Position numbers and translations under genes: made by a program. A DNA stretch of 5,870 nucleotides from an uncultured Kouleothrix sp. (GTDB lineage: Bacteria; Chloroflexota; Chloroflexia; Chloroflexales; Roseiflexaceae), in the NCBI GenBank assembly GCA_937858455.1, contig CALLYN010000847.1, positions 1-5,870 on the forward strand, written 5' to 3'. The notes below the pieces were generated by a model. That model did no database searches and was not told where the DNA came from. It saw only the letters and a list, made by a program, of their open reading frames with translations. Below are positions 1 to 3,744 of this stretch, in pieces (position 1 is the first letter of the stretch; every line of letters starts with the position of its first letter).

Positions 1-153
1 ATCACCGGCACGCCGAACACCGCCGCCTACGTGGCGTCGAAGTTCGGCCTCACCGGCCTCACGAAGGCGTCGGCCATCGACCTGGCGCCGCTGCGCATCC
101 GGGTCAACTCCGTGCACCCGGGCGGGGTCGACACGCCGATGAATCTCGACGAG
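1..153 (+). pseudogene. SDR-family dehydrogenase, internal fragment (both ends missing)
   Basis: The first 51 codons (frame 1, open from the window edge) match the middle of a classical short-chain dehydrogenase/reductase, an NAD(P)-dependent oxidoreductase with a Rossmann fold. Visible are the active-site YxxxK (Y10, K14 in AAYVASK), the following helix ([15 protein letters not shown]) and the strand-loop [15 protein letters not shown] that contacts the cofactor. The [11 protein letters not shown] form is common in actinobacterial and mycofactocin-associated SDRs. The N-terminal cofactor-binding half lies outside the window. After about codon 47-51 (position 141-153) family similarity stops. 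The frame continues through unrelated residues to a TAG at 223-225, so roughly the last 80-100 residues of a normal 250-280 residue SDR are missing. The substrate cannot be inferred. The family call is secure; the exact breakpoint is not. Confidence 0.85.
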
Positions 154-256
154 CCGGCAGGTGGCACCTCCTCAGGTGCGCCGCTCGGCCGTCGTGCCCA
201 GGCAAGTGCCTTTCCTGTTCCATAGGTTCAACACGGGGCGGCGTCACCGAGTCGTA
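154..256. other. Unassigned segment between two gene fragments
   Basis: I recognise no protein here in any of the six frames. It sits between the end of SDR similarity and the start of tyrosine-kinase similarity. Its left edge holds a compact hairpin, GCACCT (164-169), CCTC loop, AGGTGC (174-179). A further AGGTG at 159-163 could pair with CACCT instead. The segment could be an insertion-sequence end, an intergenic piece, or another short chimeric fragment. I have no basis for choosing among these. Confidence 0.4.
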
Positions 257-403
257 CCGGTCAGCAACCCGGCCCTGCAGGTCCCTCATGGCGCCGCCGA
301 CGACATGGCCGTCGAGAGCCTCCGCAGTCTCCGGACAAGCCTCCACTTCACCACCATGGATGCCAATAATCCGGTGGTGCTCATCAGCGGTCCCTCGCCC
401 TCC
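257..403 (+). pseudogene. Wzc/EpsB-type tyrosine autokinase, short internal fragment
   Basis: The frame that contains AADDMAVESLRSLRTSLHF and then NNPVVLISGPSPS is typical of the stretch just before and into the Walker A loop of bacterial BY-kinases (Wzc, EpsB, CpsD-like). These inner-membrane proteins control exopolysaccharide chain length and export. In the family, ESLRSLRTSLxF is followed after about 15 residues by a VVxITGPxPGxGKSF P-loop. Here the match holds from about 299 to 403, but GKS and everything after it is missing, and the residues run into a stop at 449-451. The upstream part (257-298) is compatible but weak. There is no start codon in a sensible place and no membrane segment. 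This is about 35-50 residues of a protein usually longer than 700. It is a remnant or chimeric piece, not a working gene. Confidence 0.65.
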
Positions 404-465
404 TGCACGTGGAGGGTGAGCGCGATGCCATCGCGGCGTAGGCTGTGCTGACGGAAGCCCTTCAT
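382..465 (-). pseudogene. Alpha/beta hydrolase, first 28 codons only
   Basis: An ATG at 465-463 overlaps the TGA of the upstream minus-strand frame by four bases (ATGA), the usual sign of translational coupling. It opens a frame that begins MKGFRQHSLRRDGIALTL and reaches GEGPLM. This is the characteristic N-terminus of alpha/beta-fold hydrolases of the epoxide hydrolase/haloalkane dehalogenase type, where the first strands end in GxGPxxxxxHG. The oxyanion-hole HG motif, nucleophile elbow and catalytic triad are absent. After codon 28 (position 382) the residues no longer look like the family. The last bases (382-403) can equally be read as the end of the kinase fragment on the other strand. 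The identification rests on a short stretch and on the overlap with the preceding gene. Confidence 0.6.
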
Positions 466-797
466 GACAGGGCGGCGCGCTGGCGGCGGAGGAAGGTGGC
501 CACGTCCTTCGCCTCGCCCGCACCGAAGCCATGGGCGACCAATGGCCCATCAAAGCCGGAGGCACGCAAGGCGGAGAGGAAATGGGCAAAGTTGATGGCA
601 CCCTGCCCCGGTGCCGCAACCTCGCCCGTGGCCGTGCGGTCCTTGGCATGGGCCATGATGATGCGGCCCGCGAGCGTATCGATTGCTTCGGCGATGATCC
701 TGCGGCGCTCGTCGGGTGCCGCCTGTTCGGCGAGGTTGGCGGGATCAAGCACGATGCCGATCGCATCCGACTTCATCTCGTCCATGAGGCGGCGCGC
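462..797 (-). pseudogene. Sugar phosphate isomerase/epimerase, C-terminal third, joined in frame to EcfA
   Basis: This is residues about 257-367 of the fused reading frame. The segment with IGIVLDPANL (residues 269-278), RIIMAHAKDR (301-310) and the closing FLRRQRA is the last few strands of a xylose-isomerase-like TIM barrel (AP endonuclease family 2 fold). In that fold DPxN and HxKD residues line the metal and substrate site. These enzymes isomerise or epimerise sugars or sugar phosphates, and the substrate cannot be told here. The first two thirds of the barrel, including early metal ligands, are missing and are replaced by an ABC ATPase domain. The gene's own stop (464-462) is intact and overlaps the start of an alpha/beta hydrolase, so the tail looks like a real native 3' end. 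Of the eight leucines after the join only one uses CTG, against four of the eight just before it. This hints weakly at a different origin. Confidence 0.82.
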
Positions 798-1565
798 GGC
801 GGCGGCGATCGTCGTTGGGCGCGGCCAGCCGATCGCGCGCTCGAGCAGCAGCGGGTTGGTCAGTACGCTGGCGGGTGGGCCATCCGCAATGGCCATGCCT
901 TCGTCGAGCACCACCACGCGATCGGCGAGAGTCGCGGCCCATTCAAGCCGGTGCTCGGCGAACAGGATCGTCGTGCCCTGGCGGCTGAGGCCGCGCAGCA
1001 GCTCGGCCAAGCTCGCGATCGTCGGCGGGTCGAGCTGGGCGGTCGGCTCGTCGAGCACCAGCACCGGCGGGCGCATCGCCAGCGTGGCAGCCAGCACCAG
1101 GCGCTGCTGCTGCCCGCCGGAAAGCGCGTACGGCGAGCGGTCGCGCAGATCGGCGAGCTGGAGCGCCTCGAGCGCCCACTCAATCCGCTCGATGATCTCG
1201 TCGCGCGGCAGGCCGATATTCTCGAGCGCGAAGCCGATCTCTTCGTAGACTGTGAAGCGCGCGCCCGAGATCTGGCTGAAAGCATTGCTGCCGACCAGGC
1301 CGACGTGGCGCACCAGATCGGCCACCGGGCGCTGCACCACGTCCTGGCCGTCGATCTGCGCGCTGCCGCTAAACGCGCCCTCGTAGAAGTTCGGGATGAA
1401 GCCGGCGCACAGCGCGCACAGCGTGCTCTTGCCGGCGGCGGCGCGCCCAACCACGCCGCAGATCTGGCCGGCTGGCACCTCTAGGTCGAGCTCGCGCAGC
1501 GCCGGGTGTGTGCCGATCGCGTAGGTAAAGGAGATATTGTGCAGCGAGATTATTGGATCAGGCAT
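462..1565 (-). CDS. Chimeric ORF: EcfA-type ECF transporter ATPase (residues 1 to about 256) fused to isomerase tail
   Basis: Residues 1 to about 256 are an ECF-type ABC ATPase, the cytoplasmic motor that drives vitamin or metal uptake through EcfT. Visible are Walker A GRAAAGKST (40-48), signature LSGGQQQR (148-155), Walker B VLVLDEPTAQLDP (168-180, D172/E173) and switch His in AEHRLE (H205). The region FSQISGARFTVYEEIGFALEN matches the family's Q-loop section. However, the glutamine usually in VFQNP is replaced (VGSNA, S93). ATPases of this subgroup are often double-domain proteins of about 550 residues. Here the first domain ends near GWPRPTTIAAAARRL and passes directly into an unrelated TIM-barrel tail, so the second ATPase domain is missing. 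Start ATG at 1565 has no clear Shine-Dalgarno; it lies 65 bases after ecfT. The ATPase identity is firm. Whether the full chimeric ORF exists in a cell is doubtful. Confidence 0.85.
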   Translation of the reverse strand: MPDPIISLHNISFTYAIGTHPALRELDLEVPAGQICGVVGRAAAGKSTLCALCAGFIPNFYEGAFSGSAQIDGQDVVQRPVADLVRHVGLVGSNAFSQISGARFTVYEEIGFALENIGLPRDEIIERIEWALEALQLADLRDRSPYALSGGQQQRLVLAATLAMRPPVLVLDEPTAQLDPPTIASLAELLRGLSRQGTTILFAEHRLEWAATLADRVVVLDEGMAIADGPPASVLTNPLLLERAIGWPRPTTIAAAARRLMDEMKSDAIGIVLDPANLAEQAAPDERRRIIAEAIDTLAGRIIMAHAKDRTATGEVAAPGQGAINFAHFLSALRASGFDGPLVAHGFGAGEAKDVATFLRRQRAALS

Positions 1566-1630
1566 GGCTCAAACCAGCTTTCCAATGCATTGCGTCGAGG
1601 GCGTAGCGGGGCGATCTACCGGTTGTAATG

Positions 1631-2401
1631 CTATGCGAACACCGTATAGAGCCGCCAGCCGATCAGCGCCAGCAGCGCCAGCAGCAGCAGCACGCGCGCG
1701 GCGCGCTGGGCCGGGGTATCGAACAGCTGGCGCAAGCTGGTTTTGGGGCCAGGCGCGGTATAGGCGCGCGACTCGAGCGCCATCGCGCGCTCTTCGACAT
1801 CGACCAGCGCGCCGACCACCAGCGGGCCGATCAGCGGCACGATCCCGCGCACCCGGAAGAATCCGCGCTGTGTTTCAAGGCCGCGCGAGCGCTGGGCTTC
1901 GAGGATGGCGGTGGCGCGCGCGCTCATGTCGGGCACGATCTGCACCGACACCAGCAGAATATAGCCGATGCTGCGCGGCAGGCCGCGCTGCGTCAGCGCG
2001 TACACCAGATCGGCCGGGTGGGTGACGCGCAGCAGCAGCAGCACCACCGCGCTGAGCACCACCAGGCGCATGCTGATCAGGTAAGCAAACAGCAGCCCTT
2101 CGCGCGTCAGCGTGATCGGCCCAAGCGGCAGCGGCGTAGCGCCGGCCGGCGGGAACAGGATGCCCTGGATCAGGAACAGCGAGATCGACACCGGCAGCAC
2201 CACCCGCGCGACGGTGCGCAGGATCGAGCTGGCCACGCCGGCGCTGGCCGCCAGCGCGGCCACCAGCGCGAACAGCAGCAGCGGCGTGAGCGCGCCGGGC
2301 AGCAGGTAGGTGGCTGCCAGGATCAACGCCGCTGCGGCCAGCTTGGTAAGCGGGTGCAGGCGGTGCAGTACGCTTGTGCCGGGGAAATAGCTTGATTGCA
2401 T
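1631..2401 (-). CDS. ecfT: EcfT, transmembrane coupling protein of an ECF transporter
   Basis: This 256-residue membrane protein links the substrate-binding S component to the EcfA ATPases in the cytoplasmic membrane. The N-terminus, with FPGTSVLHRLHPLTKL, is the classic EcfT opening (G-S-xx-H-x-L-x-P-x-x-K). Hydrophobic segments fall at about 18-35, 38-56, 63-82, 103-125 and 234-252. The cytoplasmic coupling region carries the two short EcfT motifs that sit in the ATPase grooves: AQRSRGLE (169-176) and ALESRAY (208-214). In the second motif the usual Gly of SRG is Ala. Length is normal for the family. The start ATG has no convincing ribosome-binding site within 15 bases. Translation may therefore depend on coupling or leaderless-like initiation after the upstream hairpin. 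It is the second gene of the S-T-A operon, 83 bases after the S component. Identification is secure. Confidence 0.93.
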   Translation of the reverse strand: MQSSYFPGTSVLHRLHPLTKLAAAALILAATYLLPGALTPLLLFALVAALAASAGVASSILRTVARVVLPVSISLFLIQGILFPPAGATPLPLGPITLTREGLLFAYLISMRLVVLSAVVLLLLRVTHPADLVYALTQRGLPRSIGYILLVSVQIVPDMSARATAILEAQRSRGLETQRGFFRVRGIVPLIGPLVVGALVDVEERAMALESRAYTAPGPKTSLRQLFDTPAQRAARVLLLLALLALIGWRLYTVFA

Positions 2402-2421
2402 AGCGATGCGCTAATATACGA

Positions 2422-2456
2422 GCCGCCCAGGAGGCAGGCCATGCCTCCTGGGCGGC
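2422..2456 (-). promoter_or_regulatory. Strong intra-operon hairpin between S component and ecfT
   Basis: A perfect 15-base inverted repeat (2422-2436 with 2442-2456) encloses a 5-base GGCCA loop in the 83-base gap between the two genes. The stem is GC-rich, so the hairpin would be very stable in RNA. On the minus strand the bases after the stem are not a T-run, so it does not look like a full intrinsic terminator. A likely role is to protect the 3' end of the S-component message or to lower read-through into ecfT, giving more S component than T. That role is inference. Confidence 0.75.
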
Positions 2457-2484
2457 CAGGCGAAGCAGCAGAGGTGCAGCCGGG

Positions 2485-3315
2485 CTAGCGGCTCGCGGCC
2501 GGCCGGGCCAGCGTGGCGGCCTCGGCCGCGCGCGCATTGGGGAAGCGCTGGAGCAGGCGGCGCGGCAGCGACTGAATGATCAGATAGACGATCATGAACG
2601 ACGTCATCTTGTCGAACGGGTCGGAGACCGTGCCTTGCGCAAAGGCCGAAGCGATGATGCTCGCGCCGCTGGCGCGGAATGCCGCCACCAGCGCGTCGGT
2701 GCCGGCGCCGGTGACGCCGCCGAACAGGTAGGCCGCAATCGGCGCCGATACAATCGCCGCCACCACGCCCGTCACCAGACCAGCCAGGCCAGCGTAGCCG
2801 GCGTTCTTCAGCACGAAGTAGCCGGCGGCCAGCCCGGCGAGGATCGCCACGATGAACACGATCGGCTGCTGCGCGAACAGGTCGCCGGCGGCGGGCAGCA
2901 CCGTGTTGCCGTCGGCGTCGACCGACTGGTTGATGAACAGCATCACAAACAGCGTCAGCGCGAACAGAAACACCCCGCCGATGATCGCCGAAAGCCAGCG
3001 CGGCGAGGGCCGCTGGAACAGGCCCGCCCGGCCGGCGAACCCGGCCAGCAGGCCGATGATCCCGGCGACTGCTGCAAACGAGAGCGCGAACTGATCGAGG
3101 CCAATCAGCGTCCAGATGGTATTCGAGAGCAGCCCGGTGACGAGGCCGATCCAGGGGCCAAGCAGCGCACCCGTAAGCACCGTGCCGATGCTGTCGAGGT
3201 AAATCGGCAGCTTCAATACCTTCACGAGCTGCCCGCCGGCGATATTGATCGCAATCGCCAGCGGAATGAGCGCTAGAGCTGTGCTGTTGAGCCCGCCGCG
3301 CTGTGAGTTAGCCAT
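2485..3315 (-). CDS. ECF transporter S component (substrate-binding membrane protein)
   Basis: This 276-residue, highly hydrophobic protein is the first gene of the operon. Its likely role is to bind the transported vitamin, nucleobase-like compound or metal in the membrane and hand it across through EcfT/EcfA. The opening with AIAINIAGGQLVKVLKLPIYLDSIGTVLTGALLGP (residues 21-54) is a hallmark of ECF S components. Membrane segments lie at about 12-28, 41-63, 77-96, 107-128, 150-168, 174-198 and perhaps 234-250, more than the usual six. A polar loop (130-148, SVDADGNTVLPAAGDLF) probably faces outside. The C-terminal 25 residues are charged and Ala-rich. The ATG at 3315 is supported by TAAGGAG seven bases upstream (3322-3328). 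The substrate is not identifiable: no vitamin riboswitch precedes the gene and no metabolic gene sits beside it. The family call is good and the specificity unknown. Confidence 0.85.
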   Translation of the reverse strand: MANSQRGGLNSTALALIPLAIAINIAGGQLVKVLKLPIYLDSIGTVLTGALLGPWIGLVTGLLSNTIWTLIGLDQFALSFAAVAGIIGLLAGFAGRAGLFQRPSPRWLSAIIGGVFLFALTLFVMLFINQSVDADGNTVLPAAGDLFAQQPIVFIVAILAGLAAGYFVLKNAGYAGLAGLVTGVVAAIVSAPIAAYLFGGVTGAGTDALVAAFRASGASIIASAFAQGTVSDPFDKMTSFMIVYLIIQSLPRRLLQRFPNARAAEAATLARPAASR

Positions 3316-3395
3316 TGTTCGCTCCTTACTTTCTGTCGCCAGATGTCGCGTTCAGGCGCGTACGATGTACTGTGTAAGTTTGACACTAATTGGAT
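3316..3395 (-). promoter_or_regulatory. About 80-base 5' leader of the ECF operon with ribosome-binding site
   Basis: From the predicted start near 3395 to the ATG at 3315 the transcript has about 80 bases of leader. The only certain element is TAAGGAG at 3328-3322. Small possible helices are GTGT/ACAC, GTAC-ATC-GTAC and CGCG/CGCG, plus a repeated GCGACA spaced ten bases apart. I see no THI-box, cobalamin or FMN riboswitch core, so leader-based control cannot be claimed. Confidence 0.4.
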
Positions 3396-3401
3396 TGCAA
3401 C

Positions 3402-3430
3402 ATTATAGCATAAGCCGATCGATGTGACAA
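3402..3430 (-). promoter_or_regulatory. Promoter of the ECF operon
   Basis: Read on the minus strand: a -35 box TTGTCA (3430-3425, five of six consensus bases), exactly 17 bases, then TATAAT (3407-3402, perfect) preceded by TGC, making an extended -10. It points at the S-component gene, with transcription expected to start near 3395. This is close to an ideal housekeeping sigma-70-type promoter. Confidence 0.82.
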
Positions 3431-3448
3431 ACCGCCGCCGCGCGCGAC

Positions 3449-3477
3449 TTGCACGATTCCCAAGCCTATGCTATAAT
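3449..3477 (+). promoter_or_regulatory. Promoter of the tRNA pair
   Basis: On the plus strand TTGCAC (3449-3454) lies 17 bases before TATAAT (3472-3477). The -10 is preceded by TGC (extended -10), which compensates for the weak -35 (three of six). The bases after the -10 (GCTCGGCG) are GC-rich. A GC-rich discriminator is typical of stable-RNA promoters under growth-rate or stringent control. Transcription would start near 3484, about 33 bases before tRNA-Glu. Confidence 0.78.
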
Positions 3478-3516
3478 GCTCGGCGTTGCGGTGGAAACAC
3501 CCAACATACAACCTGC

Positions 3517-3593
3517 GGCCCCATCGTCTAGCGGCCTAGGACGACACCCTCTCAAGGTGTAGATCGTGGGTTCGAATCCCACTGGGGTCACCA
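3517..3593 (+). tRNA. tRNA-Glu (anticodon CUC)
   Basis: A complete cloverleaf of 77 bases includes an encoded CCA. Acceptor GGCCCCA (3517-3523) pairs with TGGGGTC (3583-3589) with one G-T wobble. The anticodon stem ACACC/GGTGT holds the loop CTCTCAA, giving anticodon CUC, which reads GAG. The T arm GTGGG-TTCGAAT-CCCAC is perfect. Discriminator base 73 is A, followed by CCA (3591-3593). Enterobacterial tRNA-Glu has G73 instead, a small difference worth noting. It lies six bases before tRNA-Asp, with which it must be co-transcribed. Confidence 0.98.
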
Positions 3594-3599
3594 CTGTGT

Positions 3600-3676
3600 G
3601 GGCTCGTGGTGTAGCGGCCTAACATGGAGCCCTGTCAAGGCTCAGATCGCGGGTTCGAATCCCGTCGAGCCCGCCA
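3600..3676 (+). tRNA. tRNA-Asp (anticodon GUC)
   Basis: A complete 77-base cloverleaf includes an encoded CCA. Acceptor GGGCTCG (3600-3606) pairs perfectly with CGAGCCC (3666-3672). The anticodon stem GAGCC/GGCTC holds the loop CTGTCAA, giving anticodon GUC, which reads GAC and GAU. The T arm is GCGGG-TTCGAAT-CCCGT with one G-T closing pair. Discriminator G73, expected for tRNA-Asp, is followed by CCA (3674-3676). It is the second gene of the Glu-Asp pair, and the terminator begins 12 bases after it. Confidence 0.98.
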
Positions 3677-3688
3677 CACAGATGGAAG

Positions 3689-3725
3689 CAAACGAGGTAT
3701 GCGTACGCATACCTCGTTTGTTTTT
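3689..3725 (+). terminator. Intrinsic terminator of the tRNA operon (32-base perfect palindrome plus T5)
   Basis: Positions 3689-3720 form a perfect palindrome with stem CAAACGAGGTATGC, closing on GTAC. It is followed directly by TTTTT (3721-3725). Pairing may extend three bases further using AAG before and TTT after. On the plus strand this is a textbook factor-independent terminator. It also lies 25 bases beyond the stop of the convergent hydrolase gene. In that direction the stem is followed by CTTCCATC rather than a T-run, so it is at best a weak terminator for the minus strand. Confidence 0.92.
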
Positions 3726-3744
3726 GCCGGCGCCATGCTCCGGG

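Noticed and set aside
161..451. 96-codon plus-strand frame as a complete small gene
   Set aside because: Only an internal part resembles a tyrosine kinase. The GTG start has no ribosome-binding site and both ends look unrelated, so it is treated as a fragment.
104..766. 220-codon minus-strand open frame across the left end
   Set aside because: It overlaps the isomerase and hydrolase pieces in another frame, is rich in Arg/Pro/His as expected for a shadow of GC-rich coding DNA, and shows no recognisable motif.
2422..2456. Hairpin as a full terminator of the S-component gene
   Set aside because: No T-run follows on the minus strand and ecfT, the functional partner, lies directly downstream with no evident promoter of its own.
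3316..3395. Vitamin riboswitch in the ECF leader
   Set aside because: About 80 bases is short for the TPP, cobalamin or FMN classes, and none of their conserved core motifs is visible.
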